NCBI GenBank assembly: GCA_963702835.1
Contig: OY969762.1
Span: forward strand, 1,984,001-2,048,000
Reading direction: 5' to 3'
Length of the DNA stretch: 64,000 bases
From: JAFGAV01 sp041479055
GTDB taxonomy: Bacteria > Acidobacteriota > Aminicenantia > Aminicenantales > JAFGAV01
In this document: positions 1 to 8,663 of the stretch, one piece after another
Layout of the letters: the number at the start of each line of letters is the position of its first letter
How positions within the stretch are numbered: the stretch's first letter is position 1
Program-made: the position numbers and the translations under genes
The notes under the pieces: generated by a model
Seen by the model: only the letters and a program-made list of their open reading frames with translations
Database searches by the model: none
Told to the model about the DNA's origin: nothing

Positions 1-53
1 AGCGCCGACAGCTTTTCTCTCGCTATTTCCAGGTGTTTCTTGAAATCACCCAT
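1..53 (-). CDS. N-terminal fragment of an unidentified gene running off the left edge
   Basis: An ATG at 53-51 on the minus strand is preceded by GGCGGAGAA, a reasonable Shine-Dalgarno, and reads 17 codons (MGDFKKHLEIAREKLSA) without a stop to the window edge. The peptide is short, helical and charged, and I do not recognise a family. It lies just downstream of the TOTE-like helicase on the same strand but has its own strong promoter and two operator-like palindromes. That layout is common for self-repressing regulators and control proteins of defence islands; this role is inference only. Confidence 0.5.
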   Translation of the reverse strand, partial: MGDFKKHLEIAREKLSA

Positions 54-71
54 TTCTCCGCCTTTTCACTA

Positions 72-129
72 TATCGTTATAGTAACGAAAATGGTCTCAA
101 ATTGCCATTTTTTCGTTATTATATCGAAA
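72..129 (-). promoter_or_regulatory. Twin 19-bp operator-like palindromes
   Basis: Two related sites flank the start of the leftward transcript. Site 1 (111-129) is a palindrome with TTTCG and CGAAA arms and one mismatched pair. Site 2 (72-90, best read on the minus strand) matches site 1 at 16 of 19 positions and contains a perfect TCGTTA/TAACGA repeat at 74-88. Their centres are 39 bp apart. One covers the predicted +1 and the other lies just upstream of the ribosome-binding site. Binding by a dimeric repressor is inferred. Confidence 0.6.
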
Positions 130-139
130 TGCTTTCAAA

Positions 140-168
140 ATTATATCTAAAAAACTAATTCATTTCAA
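140..168 (-). promoter_or_regulatory. Sigma-70 promoter of the leftmost gene
   Basis: On the minus strand TTGAAA (168-163) and TATAAT (145-140) are separated by exactly 17 bases. The predicted start site falls near 133, inside the first of two operator-like palindromes, so the promoter is probably repressible. It reads leftward into the gene starting at 53. Confidence 0.7.
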
Positions 169-218
169 TAACTCGGCACTCCTTTTCTGGACACAGAATC
201 CAACACATTATCCCTTTG

Positions 219-2672
219 CTATCCAATATCATATCCCAGAGCCCGATAGCCCAGCAATCTTCTCTTGTACATGCGTTCGAGCATTGGGACGTTTTGATTC
301 ACATAATCATAGATCCGGACTTCTCTTTTATTATAATGTAGCCGATGAAGTCGACCCGCATATTGGGCAAGAGTTCCTTTCCACGAAATCGGCAATGTTA
401 AAAACAGAGTATCTAGGCGAGCGTCGTCAAAGCCTTCGCCGAGATATTTACCAGTCGCGAGCAATAAACGTTCATCATTATCCCCGATGCTATTTAATTG
501 CTCGCGTATCTTTTGCCTCTGTCTATGGCCCATGCCCCCCTTAAAGACAACGATATTTTTCACGAAAGGACGCAAGCGTTCGGCGAGCGTTGCCAAGTGT
601 TCTCTTCTTTCCGTTATCACAATCGGCGAGCGCTTTTCTACCGCGATTGACCTAATGATATCTTCGAATATCATTTCGTTTCGTGCTTTATCAGTCATCA
701 AGGCATTGTAAATCTCGTGAATGGAAATCTTTCTATCCTTACTTGCACCTAGGGTGAATTTCGTGTGACGCAAAAAAACATGGTGACTGAAAGGATGCGC
801 CTGAGTTCCCTGTTTCGCCCCGACGCGGAATCTCATGGGTCCACATTGCATGAAGATAATCGGATGATGGCCATCTTTTCGAGTCACGGTCGCCGAAAGG
901 CCTAAAACATACTTGGACCTGCACCTTCGTGCCACTCGTTCGAAACTCACGGCCGGAATGTGATGGCATTCGTCAACGATCAAATGACCGTATTCCCCGA
1001 CGATATCATCAACGATTCCTTTTCGGCAGAGGCTCTGAATAAGAGCGACATCGATAAATCTGCTGGGCTTATGTTTTCCGGAACCGATGCTACCTATCTC
1101 CTCCGCCTTTAATCTTAGAAACTCTCTGAGCTGAACGGTCCATTGATCGAGCAATTGCCGCCGATGAACGAGAACCAGTGTGTTGACATTTCTTTCAGCG
1201 ATCATTTTGGCCGAAACTACGGTCTTGCCAAATGCCGTAGCTGCGGCCAGAACGCCGGTATCAAATTCCAGAAGCGCTTTTAGAGCGGCCTCTTGTTCAG
1301 GACGCAGCACCCCTTGAAATTGACATTTAATTTGATTACCAGAATATCGTTCGTCCCTAACGTCAACATTAATTTTCAGCGACTTAAGCATTTCAACAAC
1401 TTCTTCAAGACACCCGCGCGGGAGGCCTAAATATTTCCCGAGATCCTCGGCGCAGGAGATTATGCGAGGCTTTCCATAGGTTGAAAGCCGCAAAGCTTGA
1501 GCTTTATAAAATTCAGGATTTTGAAAAGACGCGATACGTATAAGGCGACTTTGCAGAACGGGCGGGAGGCCTTCTCTTTCGATATAGATCAGATCCCCTA
1601 AGACAATTTTCACCTTTTCCGGCATGGGTCCCGATATGTCGATTTCCTTTTTTCGCCGAGATGGAGATATGCTCCAGGGTTCTAGATCCATTTCGTCTGT
1701 TATTGGAAGTCGAATGCCAATAATCTTTTTTCTCCGTCTCGCTTCTTCGACAATTTGATCGATTTCTATCATGCCCATTTTGCGTACAGATTCGAGATAT
1801 AACCACTGATCGGAAAAAGGCATAAAATTTTCGTCGACAAAAACGCTATTGCCTTTCTCAACTGCTCTAAATTGAAGCGGCAAGGCGATAAGGTTGCCGA
1901 ATCCTCCGTCAGGCAATGTATCTTGATTGGGAAACAGCCGATCATAAGAGCCGAGACCAATTTCCGGTCTTTGGTCAAGAGTTTCGGTGAGCAAAAATGA
2001 ACCAAGCTTGCGAGCCAAAATCGCTGGAATGGACTCAGAGAAAAAAATCCAAACGTGCGCCCCGCTGCCCGAACGTGATCGTTCAACGGCCAGCGGAACA
2101 TTGAAACGGCAACAGGTATCACGATAGGCAGATATATCGGCTCTCCACGACTCTTTATCGAAATCAGCCGCCAAGAACCAACATGTTTCATCTTGAAGCA
2201 AGGGATAAATGCCGATGATGAAATCTTTCGTGCTTCGTCGAGCCGTTCGATCCGCCGGATCAAATCCAAAGAGATGATGTTGAATAACGTTATCCGTAAG
2301 GGGCACAAATTCTCTAGCGGCACATTCGCCACATTTGATTTCCGGTTTTCGGCATACGCCCCTAATCCAATCGTTCTTACACACCGGCTGATATCCGGAC
2401 TTGCCTGTTCTAAGGCTTTCCCATCTCCGGGCATATAAATCCTCTCGCCCCTTGAATAATGAACGAAAAAGCGTGATCTTCGGACCCACAGAGAATGCTC
2501 TTGAAACTCCCGCCTCAACCTTCAGCTCCGACGCGCTTTCAGAGACTGCAGACTCATTATGAATATGTTTGAGGCCCTTAAGTTTTTCAAGGATTCCCGT
2601 TCTCTTCGCCTCCAGGCCTTTGAGCTGATTTTCCAGCTCCGCGATAAGACCATCGATTTCTTCCTTTGTCAA
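219..2672 (-). CDS. TOTE conflict system primase-helicase (AEP primase domain fused to SF2 helicase)
   Basis: An 817-residue fusion. An N-terminal coiled coil (about 1-40) is followed by a likely zinc knuckle (C98, C107, C114, C117). Next is an archaeo-eukaryotic-type primase domain with metal-binding D170 and D172 (ADFD) and the nucleotide-binding SGSGAHVW motif around H206. The C-terminal half is a superfamily II helicase with a Walker A loop (AFGKT), a DECHH box, a GLSATVTRKDG motif III and a C-terminal RecA lobe ending in an AGRLHR arginine-finger motif. This architecture matches the TOTE conflict system primase family, predicted to act in defence against mobile elements. The start is TTG at 2672 with only a weak GGGA upstream. 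Its lower GC than the neighbours, together with adjacent tRNA fragments and a remnant paralogue, suggests horizontal transfer. I see no nuclease domain in this gene. Confidence 0.85.
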   Translation of the reverse strand: MTKEEIDGLIAELENQLKGLEAKRTGILEKLKGLKHIHNESAVSESASELKVEAGVSRAFSVGPKITLFRSLFKGREDLYARRWESLRTGKSGYQPVCKNDWIRGVCRKPEIKCGECAAREFVPLTDNVIQHHLFGFDPADRTARRSTKDFIIGIYPLLQDETCWFLAADFDKESWRADISAYRDTCCRFNVPLAVERSRSGSGAHVWIFFSESIPAILARKLGSFLLTETLDQRPEIGLGSYDRLFPNQDTLPDGGFGNLIALPLQFRAVEKGNSVFVDENFMPFSDQWLYLESVRKMGMIEIDQIVEEARRRKKIIGIRLPITDEMDLEPWSISPSRRKKEIDISGPMPEKVKIVLGDLIYIEREGLPPVLQSRLIRIASFQNPEFYKAQALRLSTYGKPRIISCAEDLGKYLGLPRGCLEEVVEMLKSLKINVDVRDERYSGNQIKCQFQGVLRPEQEAALKALLEFDTGVLAAATAFGKTVVSAKMIAERNVNTLVLVHRRQLLDQWTVQLREFLRLKAEEIGSIGSGKHKPSRFIDVALIQSLCRKGIVDDIVGEYGHLIVDECHHIPAVSFERVARRCRSKYVLGLSATVTRKDGHHPIIFMQCGPMRFRVGAKQGTQAHPFSHHVFLRHTKFTLGASKDRKISIHEIYNALMTDKARNEMIFEDIIRSIAVEKRSPIVITERREHLATLAERLRPFVKNIVVFKGGMGHRQRQKIREQLNSIGDNDERLLLATGKYLGEGFDDARLDTLFLTLPISWKGTLAQYAGRLHRLHYNKREVRIYDYVNQNVPMLERMYKRRLLGYRALGYDIG

Positions 2673-2821
2673 CTTAATTTCCCGATGTGAATAATTTGTG
2701 AATATTCATGAGGAACTTAGTGGTACTTATCGGAACTTTCCGGAACTCAAAAACAAGCCGATCCCATTGATATTTAAAGGAAATCGGGCCAAAACCAAGG
2801 AAAGCCTCAATCATCCTTTTT

Positions 2822-2863
2822 GGATTTTAAGTCCCTTGCGTCTGCCACTTCCGCCACCCCGGC
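2822..2863 (-). pseudogene. tRNA-Leu(UAA) 5' half, copy 1
   Basis: On the minus strand this reads as a tRNA-Leu from the first acceptor base (GCCGGGG) through the D arm to the anticodon loop CTTAAAA (anticodon TAA). It then diverges, so the variable arm, T arm and 3' acceptor strand are missing. A TATAAT box lies just upstream at 2887-2882, as expected for a genuine tRNA promoter. Positions 2824-2864 are identical to 4464-4504. The rest of the 2673-3082 gap holds only a GGCGGAC/GTCCGCC hairpin (2998-3014) and no convincing gene. Confidence 0.8.
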
Positions 2864-3082
2864 AGGAACTCGATCGGCCCGATTATAGCACAGTTATCCG
2901 GACCGATTCGGTTTCGAGAGAGGGACGTTTTTCAGCTGAACGCTCGTCTGGGAACCTCAAATAAGCAAAAAACCGGTTCTAACCGCATTGAGAGAACGGC
3001 GGACAAGGTCCGCCAGCCGGCGAGGTTGCGGCTAAGGTGTTGGGACATGTTAAAATAGTTTAACGAGGAGGATGAGGAGGAG

Positions 3083-4309
3083 ATGAAGGGGTTTCGCATG
3101 ATCAAAACACGGTTTTGGCTTGTTGCGTTCTGGAGCGCGTTAGGGGTTTGTGTGTCCTTCAGTGTCAGCTTGGCGGGTCAGGAAAAACCGACATTCACTC
3201 CCCCCAACCATTGTCTCTTTCCCCTAGAACAGGGTGCCCGTTGGAAATACTCCATTGTGAGCCCGGAATTCTCTGCGACCTCAACCTGGTCGATCGACAC
3301 AATGTCCGGAGCTCCGGGCGCCAAAACGGCCATCCTGTCTAAGCTGATCTCCATGGCGGGAATGAATAACCAGACGAAATCGGAACTGTCCCTGCGCCAA
3401 AATAGAGTGATTGAAAAACTGGTCGATATCGGCCCCGCCCAGTCCATGGTTGACGCAGAAGCGGCCGGGATGCTGCTCCCCGACTTGGCCAGATTGAACC
3501 GCGGTTATGCCTGGGAGGTCGATCTATCCGCGAAGGTTAATTTTGGAATCGTCGAGGGCCAAGCCGCCACCCGCATGTTCTGCAGGATCTTGGGGTGGGA
3601 ATGGGTGACGGTTCCCGCCGGAACTTTTTATGCCCTCAAGCTCCTGTACCGCTTTTCTCGTTTGAGGGGCGATATCGTGTTGAAAGTACCCCCGAAAGAC
3701 ATCACCCTGGATAAATCTATGCCCGGAGATTATTTTGAATGGTACGCGCCCTTTGTCGGCTTGGTGAAATCGCAGGATACGGCACCCGATGGCGGTGGGA
3801 CCTGGGAATTGCTTTCATGCACGCTCGTACCCGATCCCTGCGATACGGCTGTTATTTCGCTCACCGGGACAGCCAAGGTGAATGGCCGGCCCCCGGAAGC
3901 TGAAATCATCCATGGCCAGACGGTTGACGTCGAGACAGGCGAAAATTCAACGCTTGAATTGTATGAAGCCAACCGCGCCCTGATGAGGATCGGCTCCTCG
4001 ACCACCTTGCGCCGGAGCTCCCGCTGCAGCTCGAAAAAGGAACCAGAACCCGTTCTCAAAAGCGTGACTTTGTTCTTGGGAAGGCTGTATCTCATCTTGA
4101 ACCAGGCCTTCGGAAAACAAGAGTTCCGCTGTGATACTCCGTCGGCTGTAGTGGGAGTTCGTGGGACCAAACTCATGCTCGAAGTCAGAGCCGACGGCTC
4201 CACGCTGATCGAGGTTGAGGAGGGCGAGGTCGAGGTTACCGGGAAAAAAACAGGAGAGGTCGTCGTCTTGAAAAAGGGAGAACGGCGGGAATTCATTTCA
4301 TCAAGATGA
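3083..4309 (+). CDS. Exported FecR-domain protein
   Basis: A 408-residue protein with a signal peptide ending near residue 31 (SVSLAG). The middle part (about 40-255) is a beta-rich domain with several Trp residues that I cannot assign. The C-terminal 150 residues have the FecR pattern: a sequence like VNGRPPEAEIIHGQTVDVETG, a Ser-rich stretch, SAVVGVRGTK and a final EEGEVEV module. Outside sigma/anti-sigma systems FecR domains are found in surface or polysaccharide-linked proteins. No sigma factor or TonB receptor is adjacent, so classical FecR signalling is unlikely. The ATG at 3083 has a GAGGAG Shine-Dalgarno 6-7 bases upstream. The gene sits between the two tRNA-Leu fragments. Confidence 0.75.
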   Translation: MKGFRMIKTRFWLVAFWSALGVCVSFSVSLAGQEKPTFTPPNHCLFPLEQGARWKYSIVSPEFSATSTWSIDTMSGAPGAKTAILSKLISMAGMNNQTKSELSLRQNRVIEKLVDIGPAQSMVDAEAAGMLLPDLARLNRGYAWEVDLSAKVNFGIVEGQAATRMFCRILGWEWVTVPAGTFYALKLLYRFSRLRGDIVLKVPPKDITLDKSMPGDYFEWYAPFVGLVKSQDTAPDGGGTWELLSCTLVPDPCDTAVISLTGTAKVNGRPPEAEIIHGQTVDVETGENSTLELYEANRALMRIGSSTTLRRSSRCSSKKEPEPVLKSVTLFLGRLYLILNQAFGKQEFRCDTPSAVVGVRGTKLMLEVRADGSTLIEVEEGEVEVTGKKTGEVVVLKKGERREFISSR

Positions 4310-4403
4310 CACTGAGCGGCACTCGATCCAACACGATCACGGGATAGCCTTTAAAATAGGGAGCGGGCGAAGGCTTTCCTCTAAAAAGGGAAAAGCCGGT
4401 TCC

Positions 4404-4465
4404 ACGATAAGACGGTTGATTTCTTCGCTTGTCAACTTAGTTTTCCGGCGTGAATCGGTGTGAAT
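4404..4465 (-). pseudogene. Remnant of the 5' end of a second TOTE-like gene
   Basis: The 62 bases align at roughly 80 percent with 2642-2703, which spans the start codon and first codons of the TOTE primase-helicase. On the minus strand it still reads LTSEEINRLIVE against LTKEEIDGLIAE. Homology stops after about a dozen codons. Unlike copy 1, the remnant directly abuts the tRNA-Leu half at 4464. Further on, GTGTTGGAT and GAGTGCCG (around 4340-4320) occur in the same order as beyond the 3' end of the intact gene (near 215-170), suggesting an internally deleted copy of the same element. That last step is inference. Confidence 0.6.
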
Positions 4466-4504
4466 TTTAAGTCCCTTGCGTCTGCCACTTCCGCCACCCC
4501 GGCA
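4464..4504 (-). pseudogene. tRNA-Leu(UAA) 5' half, copy 2
   Basis: This 41-base block is identical to 2824-2864. On the minus strand it starts at the tRNA 5' end and is cut at the anticodon loop, the usual crossover zone of tRNA-targeting integrases. No matching 3' half was found in the window, so neither copy can give a working tRNA. Confidence 0.8.
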
Positions 4505-4568
4505 TCGTGAGTATTGATTAAATCTGCGAATCTTGATACAAAATGAGAAAAGCTTCATCGAGGACACC

Positions 4569-5084
4569 ATGAGAACAAAATTGCGGCCCAACGAAAACAA
4601 AATTCTTGAGACCAGGACTCACTGGATTACCGTAGTCAAGCCCTTCTTACTGTTTCTATTGTCCATAGCCCTGGTCGCCGTCGTTTTTTTATTTGTTCAT
4701 AATCAAAGCGGGTTTCTGACACTTGTCCGCTGGATCAGCTGGATTCTCTTGGTCGCGGCCGGCCTTTACTTTTTTTACCGGGAATGGTACAGGCGGAGGG
4801 ATATTTGGGCCGTTACCAACCTAAGGGTGATCGATGAGAAGGGGATCTTCAACCTTTACACCAAGGAAAGCCCCCTCGAAAAAATCAACAACGTTTCTTA
4901 TTACCAGAATCTTCTGGGACGGGCTTTAAATTACGGAAACATTGAGATCCAGACAGCGGCGGAGGACGGAGCGACGATTTACCCCAAGGTGGCCAGCCCG
5001 CTGAAATTGAAAGATACGGTATCCAAATGTCGCGACGAATACAGCAAGGAAATGCAACGCCAGAAGGCCCGAGCCGGCGAGTAG
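4569..5084 (+). CDS. Bacterial PH-domain membrane protein (YdbT/bPH2 type)
   Basis: About 171 residues. Two membrane segments (roughly residues 20-42 and 50-68) are followed by a bPH2 domain that begins with RRRDIWAVTNLRVI and continues with the typical SPLEKINNVSYYQNLLGR stretch. Such proteins are widespread membrane components of unknown function, proposed in stress response. An ATG exists at 4533, but the one at 4569 has a GAGG six bases upstream and gives the standard family N-terminus, so I prefer it. The next gene is convergent, 9 bases away. Confidence 0.85.
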   Translation: MRTKLRPNENKILETRTHWITVVKPFLLFLLSIALVAVVFLFVHNQSGFLTLVRWISWILLVAAGLYFFYREWYRRRDIWAVTNLRVIDEKGIFNLYTKESPLEKINNVSYYQNLLGRALNYGNIEIQTAAEDGATIYPKVASPLKLKDTVSKCRDEYSKEMQRQKARAGE

Positions 5085-5093
5085 CCTCACGGG

Positions 5094-6956
5094 TTATTTT
5101 CGGGTAAAGACGTACTCTCCGGAAGGACTTCTCTGCTTGAGGCCCTTGACCTGGCCGTTCTCTACGACAAACTCAAAGACCACGTCGGAATATTGCTGGA
5201 TGCGGAACTTGAGGCCTTTGGTGGGGATCAGTTTATCTTCAGGCTGTCCGGGTACTGACAGGATGAGGCTGCCGTCTTCTTTGAGGACCACCTGGAACTT
5301 GACGCCGGTGGGAGTCTCGTAAGTGCCGGCCAGCTGCTTGAGGAGCTGGGGGTCGATGGTTTCGGGCTTGCGCAGGAAGGTGACCTCGGCCTCGTCCAGG
5401 GACATGACGGCCTTGTCCACATCGCCCTGGGGGTTGGTGAAGAAGTTGACCGACCACTTGCCGTAAATCTCGTTGTTGGGCGTGTCGAAGCGCTCATAGT
5501 GGAAGTGGGCCAGGGGGAGCTGGATTTTATGGAAGTCAAATTGGAGCTGCCCCTCCTTCAGCCCGATCTTCAGGAGGCCGTAGGCGGGGTGCTCGTAGGC
5601 GCCCGCGTAATCCGCCAGGGCATGGGAGGGCTTGGTGTTGGGGACACGTTCCGCCCCGGCTTTGGCCCGGGCCTCTGTGCCGGCCTGCTTGCCCTTGAGC
5701 CTCATCTTCAGCAAGCGTTCGCTCCAGGGGGTCTGGTCCAGGCCCAGCAGGCGCTCGTACACGTTGTAGCTGACCGTGTTGTAGAGGCTGGCGCAGTGGT
5801 CGCCGATCACGAAGACAATCACCCCGATCCCCTCGCGGGGCATGAAGGAGACCTGGGAGTGGAAGCCGTCGAGGTCCCCGCCGTGATAGGTCAGGAGGTG
5901 CCCCCGATAAGAGGCGGTGAGGCGGCCCATACCGTAGGCGGCGTTCAGGATTTCCCAGAACCCCATCGTCTCGGCCGAAGTGTTGGGGAGGGCCATGGCC
6001 GGCGCCAGGGTGGCCTTGAGCACCTTGGCCGGAAGGACCTGCTTGTCGCCGTACTTCCCGTCGTTCATCAGGGCCATGAGCCAATGGGACATGTCCTGGA
6101 TGTTGGAGACGATCGCCCCGCAGGGGGCCATGCCGGCCGTATCCTCGTAGTAGGGAAGCTCGTAGAGCTCCGCCGTATCCCGCTTCTCGGTAAAGGGCAC
6201 GCCGTGGTCGTCCTGCTTGAGCATTTCGGCGACGGTGAAGCCGGAGGACTTCATGTCCAGGGGTTTGAAGAGCCTCTCCCGGACGAACTCTTCCCAGGTC
6301 TTTCCCGACTGCAGCTCGATGAGGTACCCCGCCGCGGTGACCATCATGTTGTTGTAGAGGAAGGTCTGCCGGAGGGGCTCCCGGGGCTCCATATACTTCA
6401 GCCGCTCGAAGAGCTCCCGGCGGGTAAAGTCCGATTGGTACCAGATCATATCGTGCCGGGTGATGCCCGTGCGGTGGGACAGCATGTCCTGCAGAGTGAC
6501 CGTGTTGTTCAGCTCATCATTGGTGAAATGGATGGCGGGCACAAGGTCGCGGACCGGCTTGTACCAATCCAGCTTCCCCTCCTCCACCAGCAGGCCCGCC
6601 GCTACGGCGGTGAAGAGCTTGGTGTTGGAGGCAATCTGGCACAGAGTCGACGGCGTGAAGGGCAGCTTTTTCCCGTAATCGCGATAGCCGTATCCCTTGG
6701 CCCAGACGAGCTTGTCTTTGACCACGATGCCTAGGGCCAGGCCCGGCGCGTTCCAATCCTTGAGGGTCTTCTGCATATAGGCATCAAAACCCTGCAGCTT
6801 CTTGGCGATTTCCTTATCCTGGGCCTGGGCTTGGAGAGCCGGGCTGAAGGCCAGCGCCCCAAGGCCGATGGCGAAAATCAACAAAACCGTCTTGGCCTTG
6901 AGCCAGGCCGGCTTGTATCCAGCAGTGACGTCCAATTGTTTAATAGTGACCTGCAT
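5094..6956 (-). CDS. Exported beta-lactamase-family serine hydrolase with C-terminal DUF3471-like region
   Basis: A 620-residue protein with a signal segment (about 22-44, ending ALQAQA). The class C beta-lactamase/esterase fold carries the nucleophile motif SNTK (S110-K113) and the YNN motif (Y201-N203). A KTG-like region is replaced by a YHGGDLDG stretch around residue 350, as in this peptidase S12-like group. The last 180 residues form lipocalin-like repeats (LADYAGAYEHPAYG; LAGTYETPTG) as in DUF3471. It probably cleaves an ester, amide or D-amino acid bond in the periplasm; the substrate is unknown. Shine-Dalgarno AAGGAGG lies seven bases before the ATG. It is transcribed alone. Confidence 0.88.
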   Translation of the reverse strand: MQVTIKQLDVTAGYKPAWLKAKTVLLIFAIGLGALAFSPALQAQAQDKEIAKKLQGFDAYMQKTLKDWNAPGLALGIVVKDKLVWAKGYGYRDYGKKLPFTPSTLCQIASNTKLFTAVAAGLLVEEGKLDWYKPVRDLVPAIHFTNDELNNTVTLQDMLSHRTGITRHDMIWYQSDFTRRELFERLKYMEPREPLRQTFLYNNMMVTAAGYLIELQSGKTWEEFVRERLFKPLDMKSSGFTVAEMLKQDDHGVPFTEKRDTAELYELPYYEDTAGMAPCGAIVSNIQDMSHWLMALMNDGKYGDKQVLPAKVLKATLAPAMALPNTSAETMGFWEILNAAYGMGRLTASYRGHLLTYHGGDLDGFHSQVSFMPREGIGVIVFVIGDHCASLYNTVSYNVYERLLGLDQTPWSERLLKMRLKGKQAGTEARAKAGAERVPNTKPSHALADYAGAYEHPAYGLLKIGLKEGQLQFDFHKIQLPLAHFHYERFDTPNNEIYGKWSVNFFTNPQGDVDKAVMSLDEAEVTFLRKPETIDPQLLKQLAGTYETPTGVKFQVVLKEDGSLILSVPGQPEDKLIPTKGLKFRIQQYSDVVFEFVVENGQVKGLKQRSPSGEYVFTRK

Positions 6957-7077
6957 AACAGAACCTCCTTATTTCCTTTTTCAAACGCACCGAATCATGG
7001 CCGGCTAGAAATATATGGCCCGCCCTGATTTAATGTCAAGAACGAATAGGCTCTCTGAGGAAAGGTTGACCGGCCGG

Positions 7078-7863
7078 TTAAGCCGAAGCGCCCGAATAAT
7101 GCCTGATTCCCGCCCGCCAGAACAGACGGGAGGCGACAAACAGCACTCCGGCCAAAGCCCCCGCGCCGAGGAGGGTCGGCCAGGTCAGGCGGCCGGCCAG
7201 GGCCTGGGCGGGAACCGTCGTGGCAAAGGCGACGGGGATAAGGAAGGTCATAAAGAAGCGCAGCCACCCCGGGTAAAGGCTCACCGGCCAACGGCCGGCC
7301 TCGTACATGCTCTGGAAGATCATCAGAATGTTTTCGACCCTTATAAACCAGAAGGAGAGCGTGGCCAGGATCAGCCAGAAGCTGTAAACGATCACGCCGC
7401 CCGCCAGGAGGGCCGCGGCGAAGGCCGCTGCCTGCCGGACTCCCACCCTCGCTCCCATCCGGGCCAGGGCCACGGCCAGGACGCCGAACCCCAGGACAAT
7501 GTCCGTAAGCTTCCAGATCTCCACGCGCTGGAGGCTGACCAGGAGTTGGGCATCCTCGGGCTTGGTGAGGGTGAAGTCCAGGGTTCCTTCGTGCACGGAC
7601 TCAATGAGCTGCTCCATGCTCGGCTGGATGAGCAGCCGGATCACCCCTCCGACGAGGAAGTAGACGCCGACCAGGGCCAGGATCTCGTCGGGCCGCCAGC
7701 CGCCCAGGGTGGCCGTGTGGGAGAAGATCACGGCCATCCCGGCCAGGGCCGTGCCCAGCTCCAAGAGCGACTCAAAGAGTTGCACGAAAAAATTGGCGCG
7801 GTAGGCGAGCTCGCTCATCACCCCCACTCGGACAAAAACAAAGAGGAGGCGCAGGACCCTCAT
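7078..7863 (-). CDS. ABC-2 type transporter permease, second subunit
   Basis: About 261 residues with six hydrophobic segments, resembling the ABC2_membrane_6 family. The ATG at 7863 overlaps the stop of the upstream permease gene (ATGA), indicating translational coupling. A longer open frame exists upstream but lies inside the other permease and is rejected. It is the last gene of the ATPase-permease-permease operon. Similar sets export drugs or other small hydrophobic compounds; the substrate cannot be read from sequence. Confidence 0.85.
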   Translation of the reverse strand: MRVLRLLFVFVRVGVMSELAYRANFFVQLFESLLELGTALAGMAVIFSHTATLGGWRPDEILALVGVYFLVGGVIRLLIQPSMEQLIESVHEGTLDFTLTKPEDAQLLVSLQRVEIWKLTDIVLGFGVLAVALARMGARVGVRQAAAFAAALLAGGVIVYSFWLILATLSFWFIRVENILMIFQSMYEAGRWPVSLYPGWLRFFMTFLIPVAFATTVPAQALAGRLTWPTLLGAGALAGVLFVASRLFWRAGIRHYSGASA

Positions 7864-8663
7864 GCGCCCACCGCCGAATAGACCCTGAGGCCCGCGCGCC
7901 AGACGATGCGGAGCAGGACCAGGCTCAGGATGAGCCAGGCGGACTGGGCCGCCATCCCGGTCAGGGCCTGGACGGGCGTCAGCCGCCCCAGAAAAAGCTC
8001 GACCGGAAAGGCGACCGTCCAGCGGAAGGGCAGAAGGACCGAGGCCAGCCGCACCGGAAAGGGAAGGAGCGACAAGGGCGCGATCTGCCCCGACAAAAAC
8101 AAAGCCGCTACGAAGTACACCTGGTTGACCGCGCTCACCCGCGTCGTCCAGAAAGCGGCCAGGGCCAGGGTCCATTCCACCAGAAAGCGCAAGATGAAGG
8201 CCAGGAAGAGGGCCGGGAGGAAGGCGGCCATGGCCCAGGGGACGAAATGGAAGGCCGGCCGGAAGACGACAATCAGTATCGCCGCCACGAACAACATTCC
8301 GGGCAGGGTGACCAGCTTGGAGGACACGTTATCGGCGATGTCGGAGTGAATCGGGTGCAGGGGCCGCAGGAGGACGGAGGAGAGCGTCCCCTGCCGGACC
8401 TGGTATTCGTAGGTGAACATGACCCAGGTGTAGGTAGCGTGGTTGACCAGCATGAGCACCAGGAAATAGGCGGCGAAATCCGCCGCGCTGAACCCGCCCA
8501 CGCTGCCGCCGCTGGAGCGTGAAACGGCGGACCACACCACCAGGGAGATGAGCGGCTCAAGAATGTGTCCGATCAGCCAGATGACCAGGGCCGCCCGATA
8601 CTGCAGCATCGAGGCGAAGCTGGTCTTGAACTGTTGGACATAGATGTCCCTCAGTTCCTTCAC
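7860..8663 (-). CDS. ABC-2 type transporter permease, first subunit
   Basis: A 267-residue membrane protein with about six transmembrane segments and the conserved N-terminal pattern of this family (a short cytoplasmic helix, then YRAALVIWLIGHILEPL). The GTG start at 8663 overlaps the TGA of the ATPase gene (GTGA). It likely forms a heterodimeric pore with the product of the next gene. The set resembles COG4587/COG3694 exporters such as the viologen exporter. Confidence 0.87.
   Translation of the reverse strand: MKELRDIYVQQFKTSFASMLQYRAALVIWLIGHILEPLISLVVWSAVSRSSGGSVGGFSAADFAAYFLVLMLVNHATYTWVMFTYEYQVRQGTLSSVLLRPLHPIHSDIADNVSSKLVTLPGMLFVAAILIVVFRPAFHFVPWAMAAFLPALFLAFILRFLVEWTLALAAFWTTRVSAVNQVYFVAALFLSGQIAPLSLLPFPVRLASVLLPFRWTVAFPVELFLGRLTPVQALTGMAAQSAWLILSLVLLRIVWRAGLRVYSAVGA

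Noticed and set aside
2698..2964. An 88-codon plus frame upstream of the FecR gene
   Set aside because: It runs through the tRNA-Leu fragment and its promoter, with no ribosome-binding site.
5499..6734. Long plus-strand frame opposite the serine hydrolase
   Set aside because: The minus-strand gene has clear catalytic motifs and a Shine-Dalgarno; the plus frame has none.
7864..8175. Longer N-terminus for the second ABC-2 permease
   Set aside because: The extra part lies fully inside the first permease gene; the ATGA overlap marks the true start.
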